From positions 62,001-126,000 of the forward strand of contig NZ_JABSNL010000013.1 of assembly GCF_013294025.1 (NCBI RefSeq): a DNA stretch of 64,000 nt, in the 5' to 3' direction. The notes beneath the pieces were generated by a model. The model was not told the DNA's origin. It ran no database searches and saw nothing but the letters and a program-made list of their open reading frames with translations. This document shows, piece by piece, positions 8,091 to 16,974 of this stretch; position 1 is the first letter of the stretch; every line of letters starts with the position of its first letter. The position numbers and the translations under genes were made by a program. Source of the DNA: Flavobacterium aeripolare (lineage in GTDB: Bacteria > Bacteroidota > Bacteroidia > Flavobacteriales > Flavobacteriaceae).

Positions 8091-9106
8091 ATAAATTAGT
8101 AAGTATTATTACGCCGTGTTACAATGGTGCTACGTTCATTCACAGACTATTAGACTCTGTGCTTAATCAAACATATTCAAATATTGAAATGTTTATTATA
8201 GATGACGGTTCTACGGATGATTCTGCTCGAATAATACAACGTTATATTTCAAAATTTGAATCTAAAGGTTATACGTTAAAGTACATTTATCAGGAAAATT
8301 CAGGACAATCAGTTGCTGTTAATAGAGGTTTAAAATTGTTTAATGGAGAATATCTAACTTGGCCAGATAGCGACGACTTTTACGCATCAACAAATGCTAT
8401 CAAAGAAATGGCTGAGGCTTTACAAGAATCTTGTGAAGAGGTATCAGTCGTTAGGTGCTCTGCCAACTTATTAGATGAATATACTTTGGGTACAGTAGGA
8501 TTTTTAGGTGCTAATGTGCGAGATAATGAAAAAGTTAGCTTGTTTGACGATGCTGTATTTGAAAATAGAAACTTTTGGTTTCAACCTATATCTTACATGG
8601 TTAAGTCAAAATTTATTTTTGAATTAATTACAAACAGAGATATTTATACTCAGAAAGATGCAGGGCAAAACTGGCAAATTCTACTACCTCTTTTTTATAA
8701 TAAACAATGTCTTATTTTAAAAGCGACTCTATGTAACGTTTTAGTACGAGCCAATTCACATAGTAAAGGTTCTTATAATACATTTGAAAAAATTAGTATT
8801 AGAAACTACGCTCATGAGCAAACCCTATTAAATACATTACAAAGGATAGAATTTCTGTCAATACCAATTAAAGTGGATTATTTAAAGAGGGTAGAACAAA
8901 AGTATTATAGAGTTAAATTTGAATTGGCTAAAAGATTTCAAAAAAGGTTATTGGTCATAGATATTTATCAGATTATGCAAGCTAATCATCCATCAATAGT
9001 TACTCAAAGGGACAAAAACTACTATAAGATTTCTCACATTCCACTTTTATTGAACGTAATTATTGTAAAAAATAAGGTGGTAAACAAAATTAAACGCTAT
9101 CTCTAA
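8087..9106 (+). CDS. Family 2 (GT-A) glycosyltransferase
   Basis: A 339-residue cytosolic transferase. The N-terminal GT2 domain runs VSIITPCYNGATFIHRLLDS, then IIDDGSTDDS and the metal-binding acidic motif in WPDSDDFYA (residues about 96-104). The C-terminal 100 residues are basic and probably associate with the membrane. The start is GTG at 8087, whose GTGA overlaps the stop of wzx. It is followed by a 611-bp gap with no intact gene, so it may be the last member of a short wzx-GT unit. Sugar donor and acceptor cannot be assigned. Confidence 0.88.
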   Translation: MNKLVSIITPCYNGATFIHRLLDSVLNQTYSNIEMFIIDDGSTDDSARIIQRYISKFESKGYTLKYIYQENSGQSVAVNRGLKLFNGEYLTWPDSDDFYASTNAIKEMAEALQESCEEVSVVRCSANLLDEYTLGTVGFLGANVRDNEKVSLFDDAVFENRNFWFQPISYMVKSKFIFELITNRDIYTQKDAGQNWQILLPLFYNKQCLILKATLCNVLVRANSHSKGSYNTFEKISIRNYAHEQTLLNTLQRIEFLSIPIKVDYLKRVEQKYYRVKFELAKRFQKRLLVIDIYQIMQANHPSIVTQRDKNYYKISHIPLLLNVIIVKNKVVNKIKRYL

Positions 9107-9717
9107 TATGAAAAGAAGTTGTTTACTTAATTTGTTTTAAGGTCGCTACCTATAAATGTTTTTTTTTTATTAATATCTATTTTTGTATTTAGAGTTCATA
9201 ATATAAATATTATACCAGATACTGTGTTCATGCATTGACAAGCTTTCTAGCTCAAGGATATAATACTAATACGAAAATTAAAATCATCATAGTAACTGGG
9301 CGGGAGGAGTATCGTGGTTTATACTAAAAATTAATAGTATAGATGTTAAGGACTTTAATGTAAATTCTAAAGAAAAGTTACGTTATTAAAAGAAGCTTGA
9401 TGAAGTAACATTGTAAAGGTGTCTTTACAAAATTTATGGGATTAAGTCACGCTAGTCAAAATTATGATATGAGCGTTCAAATACCAATAATGCATTTTTT
9501 GCACGGTCAATGGTTGATAAAACTTAGCAAGCGCAGTTTTACTAGAAAAACACCTAATTTTTTTTGAAAATGAGGATCTTATCCTTTATAATTCGCCATC
9601 AATTACTTCAGTAAGAAGGTTAGCGAAATGTTGTAACTCTAAATGAATCAAGGAGTTTTAAAAACTTTATTCGATAAGTTAAATTAATCACCAAAAATCT
9701 ATTTTAAATAAAACCAA
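9107..9717. other. Gene-free gap inside the cassette, possible gene remnant
   Basis: No complete gene is found in 611 bases. A 43-codon open stretch from ATG 9436 to the stop at 9567 (begins MGLSHASQNYDMSVQIPI) and a stop-bounded stretch around 9290-9388 (GGVSWFILKINSIDVKDF) are read in different frames. They look like scraps of a lost coding sequence, but I do not recognise their family. A simple AT-rich spacer is the alternative. Confidence 0.4.
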
Positions 9718-10845
9718 ATGAAATTAGCCATATTAACACAGCCTTTACACAATAATTATGGAGGACTTTTACAGGCTTTTGCATTGCAAAAAGTTCTTAA
9801 AAAAGAATTTGGATTTGAAACTGAAACATTAGATATAGGTTATGATCATTCGAAGCAAGCGCAACTAAAAACTAAAGTTAAAACAGTTGTTAAAAAATAT
9901 TTATTAGGTAGAAAAGTGGTATCTCACTTTAAACCAAGTGATGAACAAAAGCTTATTATAGGAAGGCATATGGATGCTTTTAAAAATAAATATATTAAGA
10001 CTTCATCAATTAAATATTCAAAGGCAAACCTTAACGAATTGAAAAAACTTAAGTTTGATGCTTGCATTGTGGGTAGTGATCAAGTTTGGAGACCGCTATA
10101 TTCACCAAACATTACTACGTATTTTCTAGATTTTTTAAAGGATAATTCTGTGGTAAAGAAAATTTCTTACGCAGCATCATTTGGTGTCGACTACAATGAG
10201 TTTGATTCTACGGTTTTGAAGGAATGTTCACTTTTGCTTAAAAAGTTTGACGCTGTATCTGTCAGAGAAGAGGGTGCTGTATCACTTTGTCAAGATAAAT
10301 TTGGAGTAAAAGCACATTTGGTTTTAGATCCTACTTTGCTCTTAGATGTGGAGGATTACAGAAATCTATTTGATAAGACTTTAGAGGCTAAAAAACAAAT
10401 CATGTTTTATGTTTTGGATCCAGAATTCGCTAATAGAGAAATTGAAAAGAAAATATCAGAATATTTCAAATTACCTGTTTTCAAAATAATGCCAGTATCG
10501 CCTACAGAAAAAAATATTACAGATATTCAGCAGTGCGTTTATCCTCCTGTAGAAGATTGGATTGAAGGTTTTTTAACAAGTGAATTTATTATCACAGATT
10601 CTTTTCATGGAACTATATTTTCAATTTTATTCAACAAACAATTTGTAACTATTGGTAATGAATCTCGCGGAATGGCTAGATTCACGTCTGTGCTTAAAAT
10701 GTTTAATCTAGAGGATCGATTGGTAACAAATTTAGATTCATTAGAGAATTTAGTGAAGAATAAAATAGATTTTGCCGCAGTAAATAAAATCTTAGAAAAT
10801 GAAAAAGTAAAGTCACTTACTTTTTTAAAAGAAAGCCTTCAATAA
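9718..10845 (+). CDS. Polysaccharide pyruvyl transferase family protein
   Basis: The 375-residue protein opens with MKLAILTQPLHNNYGGLLQA, the signature start of the polysaccharide pyruvyl transferase (CsaB/WcaK-like) family. It also carries VGSDQVWRPLY near residues 118-128 and TDSFHGTIFSILF near 295-307, the nucleotide/PEP-binding hallmark. Members add a pyruvate ketal from phosphoenolpyruvate to a sugar of a surface glycan, giving it negative charge; some relatives in Bacteroidota capsule loci have unproven roles. It is followed 12 bases later by a GT2 gene on the same strand. Cytosolic; no signal peptide. Confidence 0.85.
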   Translation: MKLAILTQPLHNNYGGLLQAFALQKVLKKEFGFETETLDIGYDHSKQAQLKTKVKTVVKKYLLGRKVVSHFKPSDEQKLIIGRHMDAFKNKYIKTSSIKYSKANLNELKKLKFDACIVGSDQVWRPLYSPNITTYFLDFLKDNSVVKKISYAASFGVDYNEFDSTVLKECSLLLKKFDAVSVREEGAVSLCQDKFGVKAHLVLDPTLLLDVEDYRNLFDKTLEAKKQIMFYVLDPEFANREIEKKISEYFKLPVFKIMPVSPTEKNITDIQQCVYPPVEDWIEGFLTSEFIITDSFHGTIFSILFNKQFVTIGNESRGMARFTSVLKMFNLEDRLVTNLDSLENLVKNKIDFAAVNKILENEKVKSLTFLKESLQ

Positions 10846-10857
10846 GACTATTCAGTT

Positions 10858-11823
10858 ATGATCAGTATAATTATTCCAGTTTACAATGCAGAACAGTCGA
10901 TTGAAATTGCTGTTAAAAGCATTTTAGATCAAACATTTACAGATTATGAAATTATCATTATTGATGATGGTAGTATCGATAAATCTTACTCTATTGCACA
11001 AAATTTGGCTAAGACGCATGGTTTTTTAAGATGTTTTTCCCAAGAAAACAGCGGAGTAACAGCAGCAAGAAAAAAAGGCTTTATGGAATCTAGTGGAGAG
11101 TTCATAATGTTTCTAGATGCAGATGATAAACTTAAGCAAAACTGTCTTGAAATATTATTTACTAAATTTACTAAGGAAATCGATATTGTAAACGGGTCGG
11201 TTTTAGGTGTTCCTGATGGAAGATTATGGATTCACAAAAAGCTTGGTCCTTTAACAAAGCAATTAGCTGTCGAGAGTATACTAATGGGTACAACTTTTGG
11301 ATATCTATACGCTTCACTATATCGAAGAGAAGTACTGCAGGAAGATGTTTTCGGCGTAGATGATAGTTTCAAAATTGGTGAAGATGTACTCATGAAAATG
11401 CAGATGTGTAAGCACGCTAATAAAGTTTATAATTTGAGTGATATCGTTTATGAATATATAAATAATGAGATGTCTGCTATGAATACTAAAGTTATTCACC
11501 CTGAATATCAGATTAGATACATGGCTAAGAGAACCTTGATTTTGGAAAATTTCAGAGAAATGATTGATATTTGCGCAATATCAACACTTACAGAAGTTAA
11601 TGATGCAAATAAAATGGTTAGACAGTTTTTCTCCCCACTTGTAAAGTTCGATACAAACACATTTTTATTGGTCGAAAAATATAAAGTAAACTCAACTCTA
11701 AAGGAATCTTATCTATTAGACAGTAAATTATTAACTATGATTTACAAAATTTTTAAGGCAATACTATTCAGACTTAAACAATTTTTATTAGCTCGTGAAA
11801 ATAATTGTGAGGTTATTTATTAA
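10858..11823 (+). CDS. Family 2 (GT-A) glycosyltransferase
   Basis: A 321-residue transferase with ISIIIPVYNAEQSIEIAVKS at residues 2-21, IIIDDGSIDKS near 37-47 and the metal-binding FLDADDKL near 90-97. The C-terminal part is helical and ends in basic residues (LFRLKQFLLARENN), suggesting peripheral membrane contact. It follows the pyruvyl transferase by 12 bases and is followed by a 129-base spacer. The donor and linkage are unknown. It belongs to the same broad GT2 group as the genes at 8087 and 16123 but is not a close copy of either. Confidence 0.88.
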   Translation: MISIIIPVYNAEQSIEIAVKSILDQTFTDYEIIIIDDGSIDKSYSIAQNLAKTHGFLRCFSQENSGVTAARKKGFMESSGEFIMFLDADDKLKQNCLEILFTKFTKEIDIVNGSVLGVPDGRLWIHKKLGPLTKQLAVESILMGTTFGYLYASLYRREVLQEDVFGVDDSFKIGEDVLMKMQMCKHANKVYNLSDIVYEYINNEMSAMNTKVIHPEYQIRYMAKRTLILENFREMIDICAISTLTEVNDANKMVRQFFSPLVKFDTNTFLLVEKYKVNSTLKESYLLDSKLLTMIYKIFKAILFRLKQFLLARENNCEVIY

Positions 11824-11952
11824 ATAGCATTTGAGATTTCTAATTTTTATAAGTTTAACAATGCTTTTGTTTTATTATGAAAGTGTTTAGTTTTTTAAAA
11901 TGTAAGAAAATTGCTTTAACTGATTCCAAGGGAGAATTTGATAATAAAAAGG

Positions 11953-12933
11953 ATGAATAAAAAATTGATATTTATATTGAAGGGACTGCGCAAAACTTAT
12001 GGGATGCTTAAAAAACAGCCTTTCAAATTTGTTCGTGGACAACAAAATCCAGAAATAGCAGGTAAAGCAGTTCATGATTTGCTTGTTGCAGATAAGCCTG
12101 TAATGATTGGTCGATTTGGTGCATATGAGATGTCAATCTTGCTGAATTACCTAGCTGTGAAAAGTAAAAACAAAGAGTTTTATTCTTACATAACTGGCAA
12201 GAAAGTACAATGGTGGTGGAATCAAAAGCTGATGAATAGTATGCAGAATAACGCAGGGTTCTTTCCAAATGACATAAAAAATCTCTCTCAATTTTGTGAA
12301 CTAATGATAGACGATATCAAAGGAGTAGATGTTTTAGGTTCTTGGTTAGTTTCCGAGAAAGAAGTAGATGTTTATAGAAATGAATATTCATTAAATGTAC
12401 ATTTGCGCTTATTAGAACCTTTTTGGTCTGAGACTCCTTGGACGGCGGCTTTAAAAGGTAAGAAAGTTTTGGTTGTACATCCTTTCAGTGAAACGATTGA
12501 AGCGCAGTATAAAAAGCGTCATCTTTTATTTGAGAAAGAAATATTACCACTATTTGAGTTAAGCACAATAAAAGCAGTTCAAAGTTTAGGAGGAGAAAGT
12601 GAATTTGGATCTTGGTTCGACGCTTTGGATTATATGAAAAAGGAAATTGATAAAATAGATTATGATATTTGTCTCATTGGAGCAGGTGCATATGGTTTTT
12701 CTCTAGCAGCGCATGTAAAACGTAGCGGTAAAAAAGCGGTTCATTTAGGAGGGGCTTTACAACTACTATTTGGTATTAGAGGCAAAAGGTGGGAAAACCC
12801 AGAATATGGAACTGTAACTTGGAAAATTCCGAGAGGAAGTTATAGCAATTTGATGAATGAACATTGGGTAAGACCTGGAGAGATAGATAAACCAAAAAAT
12901 GCTGAACAAGTAGAAGGTGCTTGTTATTGGTAA
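11953..12933 (+). CDS. GT-D-like putative glycosyltransferase of a polysaccharide locus
   Basis: A 326-residue protein of a family often left as hypothetical in capsule loci. Visible landmarks are IGRFGAYEMSILLNYL (about residues 48-63), comparable to the RFGDGE nucleotide-sugar motif of GT-D (DUF1792-type) enzymes but with AYE in place of DGE. There is also VLVVHPFSETIEAQY near 170 and DICLIGAGAYGFSLAAHVK followed by HLGGALQLLFGIRGKRW in the last third. I infer a transferase from these and from context, not from proven homology. ATG 11953 is preferred; an in-frame TTG at 11938 lies behind GGGAGA and would add five residues. The next gene follows 10 bases after the stop. Confidence 0.6.
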   Translation: MNKKLIFILKGLRKTYGMLKKQPFKFVRGQQNPEIAGKAVHDLLVADKPVMIGRFGAYEMSILLNYLAVKSKNKEFYSYITGKKVQWWWNQKLMNSMQNNAGFFPNDIKNLSQFCELMIDDIKGVDVLGSWLVSEKEVDVYRNEYSLNVHLRLLEPFWSETPWTAALKGKKVLVVHPFSETIEAQYKKRHLLFEKEILPLFELSTIKAVQSLGGESEFGSWFDALDYMKKEIDKIDYDICLIGAGAYGFSLAAHVKRSGKKAVHLGGALQLLFGIRGKRWENPEYGTVTWKIPRGSYSNLMNEHWVRPGEIDKPKNAEQVEGACYW

Positions 12934-12943
12934 AATTAAACTT

Positions 12944-13717
12944 ATGAAAAGATATATTAGATTTGTAACAAATCTTTTGAGAACAATTATTTTTAATTTT
13001 CAAGTTCTTGAATTAAGCGATGCTATTAAATTGCCTATTTGGTTAAATCAAAAAGTGGTGGTGCACGGTAGTAGCGGTAAAGTCCATTTTGCTGTACCGG
13101 TAAAACGCCGAATGGTCGTTTTTACGACAATACATAGTGAAATACTTGGGGAGTCTCCTTCACATTGGAAGAACCAAGGCAAAGTAATAATTAATGGTGA
13201 AAATATAAGAGTAGGAAGTGGCACCAGTATTATATGTTTGAGAGGTGGTGAAATTCAAATTGGAAATAACGTTACTTTAGGTGGTAAAAATAAAGTAATT
13301 TCTCAGGAGAAAATTGTATTAGGTTCTAATTTAAGAACAGCTTGGGATGTACAAATCATTGATACTAATTTTCATTATACTATTAATAAGAGTTCGAATA
13401 TTATACATTCTAAACAAAAAACTATACTAATTGGTGAAGATTGTTGGTTGGCTAATAGATGTAGTATAATGAAAGGAGCAATTTTACCGAATAAATCAAT
13501 AGTAGCAAGTCATTCAATTGTTAATAAGCATTTTATAGTTCCGGAAAATGAATTTAGCATAGTTGTAGGTGGTAGTCCAGCGAAAATAATTGGTTATAAT
13601 ATCTCAAGACTACGGCTAACTGGAGATCAAGAAATTGAAATGACTGAGGAACTCAGAAGACTGAATTTAGACTGTATGGAAGTAGAGGATGTTGAAAAGC
13701 TTAAATTAGATTATTAA
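12944..13717 (+). CDS. Left-handed beta-helix (hexapeptide) acyltransferase
   Basis: The chosen ATG at 12944 gives 257 residues; the open frame extends to GTG 12917 inside the previous gene, but MKRYIRFVTNLLRT is the more natural start. From about residue 85 the hexapeptide pattern is clear: GENIRVGSGTSIICLRGGEI, IGNNVTLGGKNKV, IVLGSNL, then the LbH C-terminal block LIGEDCWLANRCSIMKGA and VVGGSPAKIIG. His in the DTNFHYT segment is the likely general base. Such enzymes O- or N-acetylate a sugar of the repeat unit from acetyl-CoA. It lies in a tight run (10 and 2 bases to its neighbours). Confidence 0.82.
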   Translation: MKRYIRFVTNLLRTIIFNFQVLELSDAIKLPIWLNQKVVVHGSSGKVHFAVPVKRRMVVFTTIHSEILGESPSHWKNQGKVIINGENIRVGSGTSIICLRGGEIQIGNNVTLGGKNKVISQEKIVLGSNLRTAWDVQIIDTNFHYTINKSSNIIHSKQKTILIGEDCWLANRCSIMKGAILPNKSIVASHSIVNKHFIVPENEFSIVVGGSPAKIIGYNISRLRLTGDQEIEMTEELRRLNLDCMEVEDVEKLKLDY

Positions 13718-13719
13718 GT

Positions 13720-14835
13720 ATGAAAATTATTCACATCTTAAATGAACTAAAATATTCTGGAGCAGAAATTATGTATGTAGATGCAGCGCCTATATTTCAA
13801 TCGCTAGGTTGCGAACTTTCAGTAGTTGCAACAGCCAATTCTTTAGGTGAATTTGCTCCAAAATTTAAAAAAGCTGGCTATACAGTATATCATAAGTCAA
13901 TACCCAGTAAATCAAGTTTATTTAAAAGAGGAATTTATTATTTAAGTTTTATTAAATTTCTAAAAACTGAAAAATACGATGTATTGCACAACCACTCTAA
14001 TAGTACTTATTGGGGTATGGCGCTGTGTGCTAAACTTGCTGGAGTTAAATCAGTTTATACCTTTCATAATGTTTTTCCAACATCATGGTATAGCAGATGG
14101 TATCATTTGTGGCTACGATGGTCGGCCAAAAAAATGCTGAGTTGTACTTTTCAGACAATAAGTGATTCTGTTTATCAGAATGAGCTAAAGGTTTTTTTTA
14201 ATAAAACGATACTTATAAATAATTGGTATGGGAATAACCGTTTTTACCCTGCTGTGGTTGGGGAAAAAGAATTAGTAAGAGAAGAATTAGGGATTGATAA
14301 GGATGCCTTAGTACTTATCTCTGTGGGAGGATGTAGCCATATTAAAAGACACTCAGATATCATAGAAGCATTACCGATCATTTTAGAAAAGTATCCCAAC
14401 ACTATTTATTTACATTTAGGTGAAGGAGATGACTTATGTAAGGAGAAAGAGTTGTCAAAAAAACTAATTGTTGATGATAACATAATTTTCATGGGAAACC
14501 AAACAGATGTTCGTAAATTTCTAGTTGCATCAGATATATATTTGATGACAAGTAAGCACGAAGGGCTTCCAATCACAACAATTGAAAATATGGGCTGTGG
14601 TATACCATCCATTTTATACGATGTGCCAGGATTAAGAGATTTTAACGCAACGCAAAGAAATTCATTAGTAATTAAACCTAGAATAGTGGAATTAGTGAAA
14701 AGTATTGGTGAATTACATTGTGATGCATCTATGAAGGAACAGATATCTAATAAGGCAAAATCATTTGTTGATGAAAAATATAATATGGCTAATAACGTTA
14801 AATTGATATTTAATCTTTATATTTCTCATGAATGA
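13720..14835 (+). CDS. Family 4 (GT-B) glycosyltransferase
   Basis: This 371-residue GT-B enzyme starts with MKIIHILNELKYSGAEIMYV, the classic GT4 N-terminus. The nucleotide-sugar half carries ISVGGCSHIKRH near residue 205 and SKHEGLPITTIENMGCGIPS near 280, with the EGLP...E retaining-GT4 signature. It starts 2 bases after the acyltransferase stop, and its end overlaps the wzy start by ATGA. Donor and acceptor are unassigned. The anomeric outcome would be retaining if it follows the family. Confidence 0.9.
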   Translation: MKIIHILNELKYSGAEIMYVDAAPIFQSLGCELSVVATANSLGEFAPKFKKAGYTVYHKSIPSKSSLFKRGIYYLSFIKFLKTEKYDVLHNHSNSTYWGMALCAKLAGVKSVYTFHNVFPTSWYSRWYHLWLRWSAKKMLSCTFQTISDSVYQNELKVFFNKTILINNWYGNNRFYPAVVGEKELVREELGIDKDALVLISVGGCSHIKRHSDIIEALPIILEKYPNTIYLHLGEGDDLCKEKELSKKLIVDDNIIFMGNQTDVRKFLVASDIYLMTSKHEGLPITTIENMGCGIPSILYDVPGLRDFNATQRNSLVIKPRIVELVKSIGELHCDASMKEQISNKAKSFVDEKYNMANNVKLIFNLYISHE

Positions 14836-16133
14836 AAGAAAAACAGAACTGGTTAATCTGGCTAATTCTTCTGATTACCTTAATTCGTGTAGGAACTTAT
14901 ACAGTGTTAGAAATTGGAAACACTATATTTTGGTGGGTATTGGAGTTTGCTATAATTATGATATTTGCTATTTTAGCATATAAGTCTCCTAATGAGAACA
15001 CAGCTGCAAAGGCAAAACCTGTGAAATATTTTCTGATATGGAACTTCATCTGTATTCTTCGTGGTTTTTTTGTAGCTAGTAACTATTGGGAGTTTAAAAA
15101 TCTTGTTGGTACAGGATTTATGTTGTTTATCCCATTGGTAGTCTACATATTAGATGATACCTTATTCCTCCAAAATTTAATTAGAAGATGGTTTAAATAT
15201 ATGCCTATTTTATTTATCTTTTTGATTCCCTATACTTTTGGAACGGAGCATGGAGCAGATTTATATGGTAAATATTTTATACCTGTTTTGTTTTTGCTAC
15301 CATTCATTATGTTGCTATCACCAAAGTATCGATATTATTTGCTCTTTCTAACGATAGTTGTTTTGTTCTTTAGCCTTGATGCGAGAAGTAATATTATCCG
15401 CTTTATATTCGCCCTAATTATTGGTTTAAGTTATTATTGTAGACGTAGTATTAGCATAAAACTATTACGTATAACAGGATTTACTTTTTACCTACTTCCA
15501 ATTATTTTGTTATCATTGGGAATCTTCGGTATGTTTAACATCTTTAAGATGAATGAATATATAGAAGGGGATTACGAATCTACGACCAATATAAATGGCA
15601 AGAGTAAATCATCGTCGCTAACTGCAGATACCCGTACTTTTTTATACGAAGAAGTATTGCAATCGGCTGTAAAACACGAGTACGTTTTATTTGGTCGTAC
15701 TCCTGCTAGAGGCTATGATTCAGAATATTTTCGAAAGATGGTTTCTAAGGATTTGAAAATGAATACAAAAGAACGCTTTGGTTCAGAAGTAGCTGTACAT
15801 AACATTTTTACGTGGAATGGCTTGATTGGTGTCGTTTTATACTTTTTGGTATTCATTAAAGCTTCTTTATTAGCCCTTTATAAGTCTAAAAGTTATTTAA
15901 TGAAATTACTAGGTGTTTTTGTAGCTTTTAGATGGACATATGCATTTGTGGAGGATTTTACAACATTTGAATTGCAGTATCTTTTTCTTTGGGTTACAAT
16001 TGGTATGTGTTATTCCACTAAATTTAGAAGAATGACTGATCTAGAAATAAAAATTTGGGTTAATGGAATTTTCGACAAAAGATATCGAAAGTTAGCGTAT
16101 TTCAATAATAAAAGAAAATTACATGGTATATAA
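14832..16133 (+). CDS. wzy: Wzy-type O-antigen/capsule polymerase
   Basis: This is a 433-residue polytopic membrane protein with about ten or more hydrophobic segments and little sequence conservation, as usual for Wzy. The arrangement fits: a large loop after the middle segments (residues about 240-310, NEYIEGDYESTTNINGKSK onwards) and short conserved-looking SLDARSNIIRFIF near 180. Its partner flippase is at 6564 and the chain-length/export kinase at 21211. It overlaps the upstream GT4 gene by four bases and the downstream GT2 gene by eleven. Identity as polymerase rests on topology and context rather than on a diagnostic motif. Confidence 0.75.
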   Translation: MKEKQNWLIWLILLITLIRVGTYTVLEIGNTIFWWVLEFAIIMIFAILAYKSPNENTAAKAKPVKYFLIWNFICILRGFFVASNYWEFKNLVGTGFMLFIPLVVYILDDTLFLQNLIRRWFKYMPILFIFLIPYTFGTEHGADLYGKYFIPVLFLLPFIMLLSPKYRYYLLFLTIVVLFFSLDARSNIIRFIFALIIGLSYYCRRSISIKLLRITGFTFYLLPIILLSLGIFGMFNIFKMNEYIEGDYESTTNINGKSKSSSLTADTRTFLYEEVLQSAVKHEYVLFGRTPARGYDSEYFRKMVSKDLKMNTKERFGSEVAVHNIFTWNGLIGVVLYFLVFIKASLLALYKSKSYLMKLLGVFVAFRWTYAFVEDFTTFELQYLFLWVTIGMCYSTKFRRMTDLEIKIWVNGIFDKRYRKLAYFNNKRKLHGI

Positions 16134-16965
16134 AGATGTTGCTGTTCTAATAACCTGCCACAATCGCAAAGACAAAACACTAGCTTGTTTAGAAGCATTT
16201 TACAAATGTTTTGTGCCAGAAGGCTATAAATTTATAATTTTCTTGGTAGATGATGGTTCAAGTGATGGAACAAGGGAGGCAATTACAATAAAATTTCCTA
16301 ATGTTAATATTGTGCAGGGCGATGGTAATCTATACTGGAATCGAGGGATGCGATTGGCTTGGGATACTGCTACTAAAGCAAAAGATTTTGATTATTATTT
16401 GTGGTTAAATGACGACACGTTTCTATTCGATGATGCGCTTATCATTTTATTGTCGCGACCTTATACAGGATCGATTGTATGTGGTACAACTCAATCAGAA
16501 GTAAGCCAAAAAGCAACCTATGGAGGCTACAGTAATAAGCCACACAAGCTTTTAATTCCTAATGGGGAATTTCAAGAGTGTACCTATCTAAATGGCAATT
16601 GCGTATTAATTCCAAAAGCAGTCTTTCAAGAAATAGGTAATCTAGACCCTATATTTCATCATGCAGTAGGAGATTTTGATTATGGTTTGAGGGCAAAGAA
16701 AAAGGGAATCAAACTTTTAGTAGCGCCATCATTTGTTGGTACTTGTGAGAGCCATACGGTTTTACCTAAGTGGAGGACGGCCTCTGTGCCCTTAAAAAAA
16801 AGGTTACAAAGCCTGTACTTGCCTACAAGTGGTTGCAGTCCTAAACAGTTTTTTGTTTTTGACAAAAGACATAATGGCTTGTTTGCAGCATGTTTTCATT
16901 ATTTTACCATTCACTTGCGAGCAATTGCACCTTCATTATGGAATATTAAAAAAAAATTAACTTAA
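16123..16965 (+). CDS. Family 2 (GT-A) glycosyltransferase, rhamnosyl/galactofuranosyl-type
   Basis: The 280-residue protein reads VAVLITCHNRKDKTLACLEA at the start, LVDDGSSDGT near 42-51, VQGDGNLYWNRGMRLAW near 64-80 and the metal-binding WLNDDTFLF near 93-101. The GDGNLYW block followed by LNDDT, with LDPIFHHAVGDFDYGLRAKK later, is typical of the WfgS/WcaA-like GT2 group. The ATG at 16123 overlaps the end of wzy by 11 bases. It is followed by another transferase nine bases downstream. The sugar is not predictable. Confidence 0.88.
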   Translation: MVYKDVAVLITCHNRKDKTLACLEAFYKCFVPEGYKFIIFLVDDGSSDGTREAITIKFPNVNIVQGDGNLYWNRGMRLAWDTATKAKDFDYYLWLNDDTFLFDDALIILLSRPYTGSIVCGTTQSEVSQKATYGGYSNKPHKLLIPNGEFQECTYLNGNCVLIPKAVFQEIGNLDPIFHHAVGDFDYGLRAKKKGIKLLVAPSFVGTCESHTVLPKWRTASVPLKKRLQSLYLPTSGCSPKQFFVFDKRHNGLFAACFHYFTIHLRAIAPSLWNIKKKLT

Positions 16966-16974
16966 TATAATTAA

